64,000 nucleotides of DNA from Streptomyces sp. DHE7-1 (GCA_016432725.1 JACJDG010000003.1:4464001-4528000), one strand, 5' to 3'; shown: positions 20,928 to 30,603, numbered from the stretch's first letter. The notes: generated from the sequence alone by a model not told the origin. A program made the numbers and translations.

Positions 20928-21526
20928 ACCTCGCCGCCGCCCAGCACGGCTTCCTGTCCCCGACCGGCGTGGAGATCGCCTTCCTCCTCGTCGGCCTGGT
21001 CACCTTCGGCGCCGCGCTCGTCACCGTCACCACCCGGCAGCTCGTGCACGCCGCCCTGTGGCTGGTGGTCGCGCTCGGCGGCCTCGCCGTCGAGTACCTC
21101 CTGCTCACCGCCGAGTTCATCGCCTGGGTGCAGGTCCTGATCTACGTCGGCTCCGTCGTCGTCCTCCTCCTGTTCGGTCTGATGCTCACCAGGGCCCCCA
21201 TCGGCCGCTCACCGGACGCCGACTCCGGCAACCGCTGGGCCGCCCTGGCCGTCGCGGTCGCCGCCGCCGCGGCCCTGGTGTGGGTGGTCGTCGACGCGTT
21301 CCGCACCACCTGGATCGACCTGGACGGCCCGGCGGCTGGCACCACCCGCGTCACCGGCCAGAGCCTGTTCCAGAACTGGGTCCTGCCCTTCGAGGCGCTG
21401 TCCGTCCTGCTCCTCGCGGCCCTGGTCGGCGCGATCGTCCTGTCCCGCAAGGCGGCAGCGGCGGAACCGCCCCCCGGCGCCGCCCCCGCGGCCGGCACCC
21501 CCGGCGAGAAGGAAGGCGCCCGCTGA
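20924..21526 (+). CDS. nuoJ: NADH-quinone oxidoreductase subunit J
   Basis: 200-aa membrane subunit with five hydrophobic helices. The conserved helix 3 LIYVGSVVVLLLFGLML includes the pi-bulge region typical of NuoJ. GTG start overlapping nuoI, GGGGAGGAG ribosome site. The C-terminus carries a charged, Pro/Ala-rich extension. Confidence 0.93.
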   Translation: MNLAAAQHGFLSPTGVEIAFLLVGLVTFGAALVTVTTRQLVHAALWLVVALGGLAVEYLLLTAEFIAWVQVLIYVGSVVVLLLFGLMLTRAPIGRSPDADSGNRWAALAVAVAAAAALVWVVVDAFRTTWIDLDGPAAGTTRVTGQSLFQNWVLPFEALSVLLLAALVGAIVLSRKAAAAEPPPGAAPAAGTPGEKEGAR

Positions 21527-21912
21527 TGCACCTCGCCTATCCCGCCGTACTCTCCGCCCTCCTGTTCTGCACCGGCCTGTACGGCGTCCTCGCCCGCCGC
21601 AACGCGATCCTCGTCCTGATGTCCGTCGAGCTGATGCTCAACGCCGTCAACCTCAACCTGGTCGCCTTCGACGTCTGGCTGAGCCGGACCGCCGCGGAGA
21701 CCCTGCACTCCGGCCAGGCGCTGACCCTGTTCACCATCGCCATCGCCGCCGCCGAGATCGGCATCGGACTGGCGATCGTGCTCGCCGTGTACCGCAACCG
21801 CGGCACCTCCGACATCGACAGGCTCCGCGACACCGCCGAGGGCCACGGCGACGACACCGACGGCCCCGGCACCGACGCCTCCGCGGCCGAGAAGGCTGAG
21901 GCCACCGCGTGA
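21526..21912 (+). CDS. nuoK: NADH-quinone oxidoreductase subunit K
   Basis: 128-aa subunit with three helices. Both membrane glutamates used in proton translocation are present: SVELMLNAVNLN in helix 2 and AAAEIGIGLAIVLA in helix 3. About 25 extra acidic residues at the C-terminus. One-base stop/start overlap with nuoJ; 4-bp overlap with nuoL. Confidence 0.94.
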   Translation: MHLAYPAVLSALLFCTGLYGVLARRNAILVLMSVELMLNAVNLNLVAFDVWLSRTAAETLHSGQALTLFTIAIAAAEIGIGLAIVLAVYRNRGTSDIDRLRDTAEGHGDDTDGPGTDASAAEKAEATA

Positions 21913-23903
21913 CCACGACCACCCTCGCCGTCCTCGTCCCCCTCCTGCCGTTCCTCGGCGCCGCCGCCGGACTCCTGCTCGGCCGCACCGCCCCCGGTCT
22001 CGTCCGCCCGCTCGCCGTACTGCCCGCCCTGGCCGCGCTCGCGCTGGCCGCGCTGGTCGCCGTACGGCAGGGCGGCGGCCAGGCCATCGAGGCCCGGACC
22101 GAGCTGACGCCCACCGGCTCGGTCCCGATCGACCTCGCCCTCGACATCGACGGCTTCGCCGCGCTCGTCGCCGTCCTGGTCGCCTTCGTCGCGACCTGCG
22201 TGCAGATCTACTCGACCGGCTATCTGCGCGACGACCCGCGCTACCCCTCCTACGCCGCCCTCGTCTCCCTGTTCACCTCCGCGATGCTCCTGGTCGTCTA
22301 CTCCGGCGACCTGATCGTGCTGCTGGTCGGCTGGGAGGTCATGGGCATCTGCTCCTACTTCCTGGTCGGCCACTACTGGGAGACCCCCGAGGCGCGCGCC
22401 GCCTCCCTGAAGGCCTTCCTGGTCACCAAGCTCGGCGACGTGCCGTTCCTCATCGGCCTGTTCGCCCTCGGCACCGACGCCGGATCGTTCAACATCCCCC
22501 GCGTCCTCGGCGCCGTGGCGAACGGGAGCATCGGCCACCCGACGGTCATCGCCCTGCTGCTGCTCGCGGGCGTGGCCGGCAAGTCGGCGCAGTTCCCGCT
22601 GCACACCTGGCTTCCCGACGCGATGGCGGGCCCCACGCCCGTCTCCGCGCTGATCCACGCCGCGACGATGGTCGCCGCCGGTGTCTACTTCGTCGCCCGT
22701 CTCCTCCCGCTCTTCGAGGCCTCACGGGCCGCGATGGTGGTCCTCGCCGTCATGGCCGCCGTCACCATGACCGGCTCCGGCCTCGCCGCCCTCGCCCAGG
22801 ACGACATCAAGCGCGTCCTCGCCTACTCGACGATCGGCCAGCTCGGCTACATGACCGGTGCCCTCGCCGTCGGTGACCGCGGCGCCGCCGTCTTCCACCT
22901 CCTGTCGCACGGCGCCTTCAAGGCGCTGCTGTTCCTCGCCGCGGGCGTGATCATCCACGCCGCCGGCACCAACTCGCTGGCCGCCATGTCCCGCATGGGC
23001 CACCTGCGCGACCGCGTGCCGGACGCCTACTGGACGATGACCGTGGCCCTTCTCGCGCTCGCCGCGATCCCGCCCTTCAGCGGCTTCTTCTCCAAGGAGT
23101 CCGTGCTGGGCGCCGCCGAGCACGTGGCCACCGGCCACACCGCCCAGGCGCCCGGCGCCGCCGGCTGGCTCGTGCTCGTCGCCGGACTGGTCACCGCCCT
23201 GCTCACCGCCGCCTACGCCACCCGGCTGTGGCTGCTGGCCTTCCGCGGCCGGGGCGCCGAGGCCCCCGACCACGGCCGTCAGCCACTGACGATGACCGTC
23301 GTGCTGTGGGTCCTCGCCGTGCCCTCCCTGGCCTTCGGCGGGCTCGCCTACCGCTCGCTGCCCGGCTGGCTCGACGGCCGCGACCTGACGCCGACCCTCC
23401 TCACCTCCATCCTCGGCACCGGCCTCGCCGTGGTCGGCGGACTCCTCACCTACGGCGCCTGGCAGCGCACCACCGCGCTCGCCGCCCGCGTCCCGCTCGG
23501 CGCCGTCGCCGCCCACCCCGAGGGCGACGCGGGACTGGTCGAGGCCGAGGCCATCGCCAGCCACGAGCCCGCCTACGGCGACATCGCCCAGGCACCCGAC
23601 CCGGCTGACCCCGGACGGCTGCTGCTCGGCCCGCTGCACCGGCACGCGGCCGCCGGCTTCCACGTGGACGCCGTGTACTCCGCGCTGTTCGTCCGCCCGG
23701 TCCAGGCCGGCGCGAGTCTCGTCCGGTTCCTCGACCGCGAGGTCGTCGACACCTACGTACGCGGCGCGGCCGCCGTGCCCCGGCTGCTCGGGACCGCCGT
23801 ACGGCGGGCCCAGACCGGCAATGTGCAGACCTATGTGAGCGCGCTGCTCGCCGGCACCGTCGTCCTGGCGGTCGCCGTCCTCCTCGTCGCCACGGGAGCG
23901 TGA
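21909..23903 (+). CDS. nuoL: NADH-quinone oxidoreductase subunit L
   Basis: 664-aa antiporter-like proton-pumping subunit. Visible landmarks: LVGWEVMGICSYFLVGHYW, HTWLPDAMAGPTPVSALIHAATMVAAGVY, and the broken-helix LLSHGAFKALLFLAAG. A long C-terminal section (after about residue 530) includes a cytosolic loop and the final transmembrane helix LLAGTVVLAVAVLLVATGA of the lateral arm. Length is normal for actinobacterial NuoL. Confidence 0.95.
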   Translation: MTTTTLAVLVPLLPFLGAAAGLLLGRTAPGLVRPLAVLPALAALALAALVAVRQGGGQAIEARTELTPTGSVPIDLALDIDGFAALVAVLVAFVATCVQIYSTGYLRDDPRYPSYAALVSLFTSAMLLVVYSGDLIVLLVGWEVMGICSYFLVGHYWETPEARAASLKAFLVTKLGDVPFLIGLFALGTDAGSFNIPRVLGAVANGSIGHPTVIALLLLAGVAGKSAQFPLHTWLPDAMAGPTPVSALIHAATMVAAGVYFVARLLPLFEASRAAMVVLAVMAAVTMTGSGLAALAQDDIKRVLAYSTIGQLGYMTGALAVGDRGAAVFHLLSHGAFKALLFLAAGVIIHAAGTNSLAAMSRMGHLRDRVPDAYWTMTVALLALAAIPPFSGFFSKESVLGAAEHVATGHTAQAPGAAGWLVLVAGLVTALLTAAYATRLWLLAFRGRGAEAPDHGRQPLTMTVVLWVLAVPSLAFGGLAYRSLPGWLDGRDLTPTLLTSILGTGLAVVGGLLTYGAWQRTTALAARVPLGAVAAHPEGDAGLVEAEAIASHEPAYGDIAQAPDPADPGRLLLGPLHRHAAAGFHVDAVYSALFVRPVQAGASLVRFLDREVVDTYVRGAAAVPRLLGTAVRRAQTGNVQTYVSALLAGTVVLAVAVLLVATGA

Positions 23904-23909
23904 GCAGGC

Positions 23910-25486
23910 GTGATCGATATCAACGAGTCCGTGATGCAGTTCCTTCTGGCGTTCGTCGTCGCCGGCCCGCTCCTCGGCGCCGCCACCGCCCTCCTTCCGG
24001 CCCCGCCCGGACTGAAGGGGAAGTCGCCCGGGCAGGCCGTGCTGCGGCACGGCGTCACCGTGACCGGCGTGATCCTCATCGCCGCCGTCGTCCTCGCGCT
24101 CGGCTTCGACCACGACCACCCGTCGAGGATGCAGGCCACGACCGACATCAGCTGGATCCCCGCACTCGACGTGCGGATCCACCTCGGCATCGACGGCATC
24201 TCGCTCCCCCTCCTGGTGCTGACCGCGCTGCTGGCCTTCCTCTGCGCGCTCTACTCGTACTTCAAGCCGCCGGCGGGCCCGTCCCCGAAGGCGTTCGTCG
24301 CACTGCTGCTCCTGCTCGAGACCGGCACCCTCGCGACCTTCGCCGTCCTCGACCTGCTGCTGTTCTTCCTCGCGTTCGAGACGGTGCTCATCCCGATGTA
24401 CTTCCTCATCGCCCGCTGGGGCGGCGAGGGCCGTACCCGGGCCGCGTGGAAGTTCATCCTGTTCACACTGCTCGGCTCCGTGGTCATGCTGCTCGGCCTG
24501 CTCCTGATCGGAATCAAGGCGGGCACGTTCGACATGGTGGCACTCGCCACTGACAACGGCCGGTCACTGACCACATCCGTGCAGGTCATCGCCGTTCTGG
24601 CGATCGGGATCGGGCTCGCGGTCAAGACGCCGATGTGGCCGCTGCACAGCTGGCTGCCCGACGCCCACACCGCCGCCCCCACCGTCGGCTCGGTGCTGCT
24701 GGCCGGCGTCCTGCTGAAGATGGGCACGTACGGGTTCGTCCGCATCCTGCTGCCGGTCGCCCCGGACGGCTTCCGCACCTTCGCGCCGTACCTGGCCGCC
24801 CTCGCGGTGGTCGGGATCATCTACGGGTCCCTGGCCTGCCTGGCCCTGGCCAAGCAGGGCGCGAAGGGCGACCTGAAACGGCTCATCGCCTACTCGTCCG
24901 TCGGCCACATGGGCTTCGTCCTGCTGGGCATCGCCACCATGACCCCGACCGGCGTCAACGGCGCCCTGTTCGCCAACATCGCCCACGGCCTCATCACCGG
25001 CCTGCTCTTCTTCCTGGTCGGCGCGCTGAAGGACCGCACCGGCACCACGGACCTCGACACGCTCTCCGCGGAGACGGGCGCGGCCCTCTACGCCAAGGCC
25101 CCCGCCTCGGCGGCCTGCTCGCCTTCGGCGCCGTCGCCTCGCTCGGCCTGCCGGGCCTCGCCGGCTTCTGGGGCGAGATGCTGGCCCTGTTCGGGTCGTT
25201 CAGCCCCGCCGCCGGCCTCAGCCGGCCCGCGTTCCTCACCTTCATGGCGATCGGCGCGTTCGGCACCCTGCTGACGGCCGCCTACATGCTGATCGTGGTC
25301 CGCCGGGTCTGCATGGGCGCCGTACCGCAGCAGGCCCCGCCCACCCTCGCCGACGTGCACGGCTACGAGCTCGCGGCCTGGACCCCGCTCGTCACCCTCA
25401 CCGTCCTCGCCGGACTGTGGCCGCGGGCCCTGCTCGGCCTGACCGACCCGGCCGTGCAGCAGCTCCTCGCAGGAGGCACCCGATGA
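23910..25486 (+). CDS. nuoM: NADH-quinone oxidoreductase subunit M (frame break)
   Basis: About 525-aa antiporter-like subunit. GTG start at 23910 six bases after nuoL. Landmarks include FLAFETVLIPMYFLIARWGGEGR, PMWPLHSWLPDAHTAAPTVGSVLLAGVLLKMGTYG and AYSSVGHMGFVLLGIA. A -1 frame break near 25103 separates the last 125 residues (LGGLLAFGAVASLGLPGLAGFWGE), which carry the final helices. Overlaps nuoN by 4 bp. Confidence 0.93.
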
Positions 25487-27005
25487 GCGCCCTGGCCCAG
25501 CCCGCGGCCCAGTCGCTGGTCCAGTCCGTCGACTGGCTCGCGATCGCGCCGCCCACCATCACCGCGGTCGTGGCGCTCGCGGTCCTCGTCGCCGACCTCT
25601 TCCTCCCCGAGGCGCGCAAGCCGCTCCTGGGCTGGATCTCCGTGGCCGGCCTGTCCGTGGCCGCACTGATGCTGCTGCCGCTCCTGGACGGCGACCGCAG
25701 CACCTTCTGCCTGCCCGCCCCCGCGCGCGCGTGCAGCTACACCGCCGACCACTTCACCCTCGTCATCCAGTTCCTCGTCCTCGGCGGCGCCCTGCTGGCG
25801 GCCCTGCTGTCGGTGACGAACCTCGGCGACGAGCGGCGGCGCATCCCGGCCGGGGAGTTCTGGTTCCTGCTGCTGTCCTCGGCGGCCGGCGCCGCCCTGC
25901 TGCCCGCCTCCCGCGACCTGGCCACCCTCGTCGTCGCCCTGGAGGTCGCCTCCCTGCCGGCCTTCGCCCTCGTCGGCATCCGGCACGGCGACAAACGGTC
26001 CTCCGAGGCGGCCCTGAAGTTCTTCCTGTCCTCGGTCACCGCCACCGCGGTCAGCCTGCTGGGCATCAGCTTCGTCTACGCCACCACCGGCACCCTCTAC
26101 CTCACCCAGGTGGCCCAGCGCATCCAGCACGTCGACGGGCAGCTGCACACCCTCGCCCAGACCGGCGTCGTCCTCACCCTGGTCGGCTTCGCCTTCAAGA
26201 CCGCCGCCGTCCCCTTCCACTTCTGGGTGCCCGACACCTACGTGGGCGCGCCGCTGCCCATCGCCGCCTACCTGTCGGTCGTCGGCAAGGCCGTCGGCTT
26301 CTCCGGGCTGATCCTCGTCACCGTCGTCGCCTTCCCGTCGTACGCCGACGCCTGGGGGCCGGCGCTCGCCGCCCTCGCCGCCCTCACCATGACCGTCGGC
26401 AACGTCGGCGCCCTGCGCCAGCAGGCCACGCGCGCGTACAGTGCGGTACGGCTGCTCGCCTGGTCCTCCGTCGGCCAGGCCGGCTACCTCCTCGTACCGA
26501 TCGCCGCCGCCGGGTACGCCGAGAACCCGCGGAAGGCGATCGGCTCCACCGTCGCCTACGCCCTCATGTACGCCGCCGTGAACCTCGGCGCGTTCACGGT
26601 GGCCGCCCTGGTGGGTCGCGCGAAGTCCCTCAACCGGCTCAGCGACTACCGCGGCCTGTACGCCACCAACCCGGTCACCGCCCTGCTGCTGGCGTTCTTC
26701 CTGCTGTGCCTCGCCGGGCTGCCGCCGGGCGTCATCGGCCTGTTCGCCAAGGTCACCGTGTTCTCCGCGGCCGTCGACGCCGGCCTCGGCTGGCTCGCCG
26801 TAGTCATGGCCGTCAACGTGGCGATCGCCCTCTTCTACTACCTGCAGTGGACGGCGCTGCTGTTCCGCACCCCCGAGGGCACACCCGCCCGGCACCGCCT
26901 CCCGGCCCCCTCACCGCCGCCCTCGCCCTCACCGGCGTCCTCGGCGTGGTGCTCTCCGGCGCTCCCCAGCTGGTCCTGCGCTTCGCCGCCACCGGGCTGT
27001 TCTGA
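25483..27005 (+). CDS. nuoN: NADH-quinone oxidoreductase subunit N (frame break near 3' end)
   Basis: About 507-aa antiporter-like subunit, last gene of the cluster. Contains ALEVASLPAFALVGIRHGDKRSSEAALKFFLSSV and FAFKTAAVPFHFWVPDTYVGAPLPIAAYLSV. A -1 frame break near 26905 precedes the final helix TAALALTGVLGVVLSGAPQLVL. A 191-bp gap separates it from htpX; I see no clear terminator in the gap. Confidence 0.93.
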
Positions 27006-27196
27006 GGACTCTTCACGCGCGCGTGGGGCACCCGTCGCGCCACGCGCGCGGAAGGCCGTAAGCGCACGTCACCCGTACGGCCGACGCGTGCCGCCGCCCG
27101 CACCAGGGAACTCGCGGCGGCCGCCTGGCGTTGACCAGAGCGGGAGGGTCCACTGGACCAAAGCGTTCCCCTGAAGCACGACTTGGAGGGCGTACC

Positions 27197-28060
27197 GTGC
27201 ACCGCCGGCACAACGGGCTGAGGACCGCAGTACTCCTCGGGGGTCTGTCCGCGCTCATCATCGTCATCGGCAGCTTCTTCGGCCGTACGGGACTGATCGT
27301 GGCGGTCCTGATCGCGCTGGGCACGAACGCGTACGCGTACTGGAACAGCGACAAGCTGGCGCTCCGCGCGATGCGGGCCCGCCCGGTCAGCGAGTTCGAG
27401 GCCCCCGCGCTGTACCGGATGGTCCGCGACCTGTCCACGCAGGCGAGGCAGCCCATGCCCCGCCTGTACATCTCACCGACGGAGGCGCCCAACGCCTTCG
27501 CGACCGGCCGCAACCCGCGCAACGCGGCGGTGTGCTGCACGGAGGGCATCCTGCGCCTGCTCGACGAGCGCGAACTGCGCGGCGTCATCGGCCACGAGCT
27601 GAGCCACGTCTACAACCGCGACATCCTCATCTCGTCGGTCGCCGGCGCCCTCGCCTCGGTGATCATGCTCCTGGTCAACTTCGCCTGGCTGATCCCCATC
27701 GGCCGCTCCGACGACGACGAGGGTCCCGGCCTGCTCGGCATGCTGCTGATCATGATCCTGGGCCCGCTCGCCGCCTCCCTCATCCAGTTGGCCATCAGCC
27801 GGTCCAGGGAATACGAGGCGGACGCCTCGGGCGCCCAGCTCACCGGCGACCCGCTGGCCCTGGCCAGTGCCCTGCGCAAGCTGGAGCTCGGCACCCAGCA
27901 GCTCCCGCTGCCCCCTGAACCCCGGATCGAGACCGCGAGCCACATGATGATCGCGAACCCCTTCCGGCCGGGCCAGGGGCTGGCCAGGATGTTCTCCACG
28001 CACCCGCCCATGGCGGACCGCATCTCCCGGCTAGAGAAGATGGCAGGGCGTCCACAGTGA
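27197..28060 (+). CDS. htpX: HtpX-like membrane zinc metalloprotease (M48)
   Basis: 287-aa integral membrane protease for quality control of membrane proteins. N-terminal helices at about residues 10-45, zinc motif HELSH at 133-137 (GVIGHELSHVYNRD), third ligand region EYEADASGAQL, and two further helices (LASVIMLLVNFAWLI, GMLLIMILGPLAASLIQLA). GTG start with GGAGGG at 27185-27190. Its stop overlaps the start of the interrupted yccF gene, so the two formed an operon before the insertion. Confidence 0.93.
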   Translation: MHRRHNGLRTAVLLGGLSALIIVIGSFFGRTGLIVAVLIALGTNAYAYWNSDKLALRAMRARPVSEFEAPALYRMVRDLSTQARQPMPRLYISPTEAPNAFATGRNPRNAAVCCTEGILRLLDERELRGVIGHELSHVYNRDILISSVAGALASVIMLLVNFAWLIPIGRSDDDEGPGLLGMLLIMILGPLAASLIQLAISRSREYEADASGAQLTGDPLALASALRKLELGTQQLPLPPEPRIETASHMMIANPFRPGQGLARMFSTHPPMADRISRLEKMAGRPQ

Positions 28061-28174
28061 AGATCATCCTCAACATCATCTGGCTCATCCTGAGCGGCTT
28101 CTGGCTGTTCCTCGGATACCTGCTCGCGGGCGTCCTGCTCTGCGTCACGATCATCGGCATCCCCTTCGGGATCG
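28057..28174 (+). pseudogene. yccF: yccF-like gene, 5' fragment split by the integrative element
   Basis: Encodes the first 39 codons of a YccF-domain inner-membrane protein (MKIILNIIWLILSGFWLFLG then CVTIIGIPFGI). At 28159-28174 the sequence meets the att core and then runs into element DNA, where the frame ends at 28221. Joining base 28174 to 31740 restores an exact 130-aa YccF protein, so the host gene was intact before integration. Confidence 0.9.
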
Positions 28175-30118
28175 TCCTTCTGGGTGCAGCATCGCGCTCG
28201 GGTCGACGCGTCCTTCGATGACCATCGGGGGCAGCAGCTCAGGTTCCGGCAGGGATACCCGCTCAACGTCCCTCAAGGCAGCGTTCACACGCTCCCAGGT
28301 GCCATCGGCCATCCACGCAGCGAAGTGCTTTGAGGCTTGCCGTGTGGCTCCGGTCTCCTTGATCACGTCGGGCCAGGACTTTCCCGTGCGAGCCTTGTAG
28401 AAGATCGCCTCCACAGAGCGGCGAACCGTGCCCATCCGCCCCTTCGGCAGCAGTGGCGCCACCAAGGCCCAGTCGGCATCCGAAAGGGTCGAGGCGGGTA
28501 CGTCGAGGCCGGCGGCGGTGTACCAGGCCCGCACGGTGCAAGGCACTCCGCCACGTCGCCCGTCCGGAACTGGCCCAGTGATCGTGACCTTCAGCTCCAG
28601 CAGAGACAGAATCGCCGCCTGCTGCTGAGGGGTCATGTCGGGGAATGACTTCTTGGCCATGCTTGCGAGCGCTCGCAGGTCTTGGGCGTACTGGTCCGTC
28701 GCCTCCATCTCCATCAGCCATTCAGTTGCCTCGGCGCGCAGGTTCTGAAGCTGCTGGAGTTCCTCGTTCAGAGCCGTGGTCGCGGCCTCGATAGCTGCGG
28801 CTGACTTGCTCTGTTTGGCCGTCGCGACGATGATCGCCGTGATCGAGGCGTTCATTCCCTCGATCTGTTCATCGAGGTCAGCGATTCGACCGGTCAGCGC
28901 GGACTTGTTGCCGTCCGCCGTCCCGATCCACTCGGCAGCCAGCTCCTGAAGCTTCTCGCCGTCGCTCGCGATCTCCATGGCCTTCTGCCACACATGCCCT
29001 TCCAGCGCGTCAGCGTCGATGTACGAGCACCCGCAAGGCTGCTGAGTCAGGACTTTGGGGGCGTTGCCTGAGCAACGGTAGTAGCGGGCACCCTCCCGTT
29101 CGGATGCACGGCTGATGCCCGTGTACGTCTTTTGACAGAGGCTGATCACCCGCCCAGTCAGCGGGTAAAACTCTCGCTGTCCGCTACTGTGCTTCGCCGC
29201 GTCAGAGACCTTGCGCCGGAGTTCTGCGCTTTCTTCCGCAGACAGAACCCTTGGAAGCTCGATCTCGACAGGGTCGCCCCAGAGAGGGGTGCCGTCTTCG
29301 TCTGTCTTGGCGTGTTTGCCGCGAAACATCATGACGCCGTCGAGGACGGCAGAAGACATCACTCGGTCGCGTAGGTTGTCGCGAGTCCACGCCCTTCCAG
29401 AACGCGCCGTGATCCCTTCCGTGTTGAGTCGGATCGTGGCTTTGCGAAGGTTGAGCCCCTCTCCAACCACGAGTTCGTACACGTAGCGGATGATCTCCGC
29501 TTCGGTGTCGTCGATCACCAGGTATGAACCCGGCGTTCCTTTGTTGGCGATGCGGTAGCCGTAGGGAGGACGCCCGCCGATGTGCGCAGCCGGGGTCAGC
29601 TCAGCCTTTTCCTGTAAGCCGCCCTGAGTGCGATCACGGATCGTCTCCCATTCGGTCTCGGCGTAGTCGGCGTCCCGGCGCATCTTCTTACGCCCTTCGG
29701 ACGTCGTGTTGTCGTAGTCGTCCGCGACCACGGCGACGTAGACGCCGATGTCTTCGAGAGCCCAGACCCAGCGCCAGAAGGCCCGCCCCTTCCGGCCGAT
29801 CACGCGGCCGTCCGGCACAACGACGATGTCGAAGGGGCGGGGCGTCTTTTGGGCGTCGCCCATCAGGCGCTTGAGGTCACCCCGGCCAGACGCTTCCAGA
29901 GATCCCGAAACACCCTCGTCCTTGTAGGTGCCGACGTGCTGCCACTGCTTCAACGCGATGTGCCGTGTGGTCTTGCGACTCTGCCTGGCTACGCCGTAGC
30001 CCTTCTTCTGGTCTTCGGTGGAGACCCGCAGATAGTCGACCGCCCGCAATGTTCGTGCGTTGGCTGCCCGAGCAACGGTGTCGATGGAGGAGGGCAGGAG
30101 TGTGCTTACATGGGACAT
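28151..30118 (-). CDS. Large serine recombinase (integrase) with DUF4096-like C-terminal extension
   Basis: 655-aa site-specific recombinase. The resolvase catalytic domain has nucleophile Ser33 in DYLRVSTEDQ and the conserved Arg/Asp cluster in VVVPDGRVIGRKGRAFWRWVWALE. Then come the recombinase domain (GGRPPYGYRI), the zinc ribbon (LCQKTYTG ... YRCSGN ... QPCGCSYID) and the coiled-coil (LNEELQQLQNLRAE). Residues 544-616 look like the DUF4096 domain of IS5-type transposases (LSDADWALVAPLLPKGR, RTGKSWPDV, ADGTWERVNAAL), an unusual fusion. The last residues are encoded by yccF DNA beyond the att core. The ATG at 30118 has GGAG nine bases upstream. Confidence 0.92.
   Translation of the reverse strand: MSHVSTLLPSSIDTVARAANARTLRAVDYLRVSTEDQKKGYGVARQSRKTTRHIALKQWQHVGTYKDEGVSGSLEASGRGDLKRLMGDAQKTPRPFDIVVVPDGRVIGRKGRAFWRWVWALEDIGVYVAVVADDYDNTTSEGRKKMRRDADYAETEWETIRDRTQGGLQEKAELTPAAHIGGRPPYGYRIANKGTPGSYLVIDDTEAEIIRYVYELVVGEGLNLRKATIRLNTEGITARSGRAWTRDNLRDRVMSSAVLDGVMMFRGKHAKTDEDGTPLWGDPVEIELPRVLSAEESAELRRKVSDAAKHSSGQREFYPLTGRVISLCQKTYTGISRASEREGARYYRCSGNAPKVLTQQPCGCSYIDADALEGHVWQKAMEIASDGEKLQELAAEWIGTADGNKSALTGRIADLDEQIEGMNASITAIIVATAKQSKSAAAIEAATTALNEELQQLQNLRAEATEWLMEMEATDQYAQDLRALASMAKKSFPDMTPQQQAAILSLLELKVTITGPVPDGRRGGVPCTVRAWYTAAGLDVPASTLSDADWALVAPLLPKGRMGTVRRSVEAIFYKARTGKSWPDVIKETGATRQASKHFAAWMADGTWERVNAALRDVERVSLPEPELLPPMVIEGRVDPSAMLHPEGRSRRGCR
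28159..28174 (+). repeat. attL core of the serine-integrase element
   Basis: ATCCCCTTCGG-N-ATCG, matching 31724-31739 at 15 of 16 positions. Lies in codons for the IPFGI motif of yccF. The single mismatch (G here, C at the right end) marks where the crossover must fall relative to it. Confidence 0.8.
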
Positions 30119-30130
30119 GTCGACTCCTAG

Positions 30131-30337
30131 TCAGTCGGCCAGCCCCGGAGCGGTGCCAGCCGCTGCCGGGGCGTTCGTCTCAACACTCCTATTCTCGCGC
30201 ATTTCTGATCCTCCGTCTGCCGAAGTTTCATCTCGGAGTGTGTTCTTCTGGCGTCCGAAGAGGATCCGCAGCAATAGCGTGCGCTCGGCCGGTGAGAGCG
30301 TCTTGTCTGGCGTCCAGATGACCGTTGTGTCCGGCAT
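30131..30337 (-). CDS. Small element protein of unknown function (68 aa)
   Basis: Starts MPDTTVIWTPDKTLSPAERTLLLRILFGRQ and ends 13 bp before the integrase start. GC3 is high in this frame and low in the overlapping frame, so it is the coding frame over 30228-30337. It could be a separate gene or the C-terminus of the upstream gene if one G in the GGGGG run near 30345 is excess; joined, they would give a protein of about 145 aa. Its position next to the integrase makes a recombination directionality factor possible, but there is no motif to prove it. Confidence 0.5.
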   Translation of the reverse strand: MPDTTVIWTPDKTLSPAERTLLLRILFGRQKNTLRDETSADGGSEMRENRSVETNAPAAAGTAPGLAD

Positions 30338-30578
30338 CGCACCCCCACCCCTCGACTGCGGACTCTCGCTTCATCTGGTGGGCGACAGCGAGGTCTTCGG
30401 CGATACCTGCGGCGATGAGGGCGGCGCCGGGAGTGTGACCGGAGCCGACGTAGCGCCAGTCCCGTTGGGTGATCGCCTCGGGCAGGCTCGCGTGTCCGTT
30501 GTGGCGGGCGCGCTCGGCGCGGAGTGCTGCGTAGGTGGTCGAGTAGGCGCGGGGGTTCACTTGAACACCGGTAAACAC
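30228..30578 (-). CDS. Small element protein of unknown function
   Basis: Starts MFTGVQVNPRAYSTTYAALRAERARHNGHASLPEAI just inside the divergent promoter region. The coding signal holds for about the first 78 codons (to about 30350) and then moves to the other frame, so either the true gene is a fusion with the following one through a frame error or the 3' part is non-coding overlap. The sign of this shift is opposite to the -1 breaks elsewhere in the window. No recognised domain. Confidence 0.5.
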   Translation of the reverse strand: MFTGVQVNPRAYSTTYAALRAERARHNGHASLPEAITQRDWRYVGSGHTPGAALIAAGIAEDLAVAHQMKRESAVEGWGCDAGHNGHLDARQDALTGRAHAIAADPLRTPEEHTPR

Positions 30579-30603
30579 GAAGGGGTTTCACCAATGAACC
30601 CCC
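30551..30603. promoter_or_regulatory. Inverted repeat in the divergent promoter of the yccF element
   Basis: GGGGGTTCA (30551-30559) and TGAACCCCC (30595-30603), perfect 9-bp arms 35 bp apart, between the small gene/integrase operon and the regulator gene. Candidate operator for the element's helix-turn-helix protein. Confidence 0.5.

Noticed and set aside
22722..24182. Long minus-strand frames opposite nuoL, nuoM and nuoN
   Set aside because: Glu/Gly/His-rich shadows of membrane-protein genes with no domain recognisable.
30228..30337. 3' part of the small plus-one frame (GHNGHLDARQDALTGRAHAIAAD)
   Set aside because: GC3 is low in this frame over these codons, while the alternative frame shows normal GC3, so this part is not coding.
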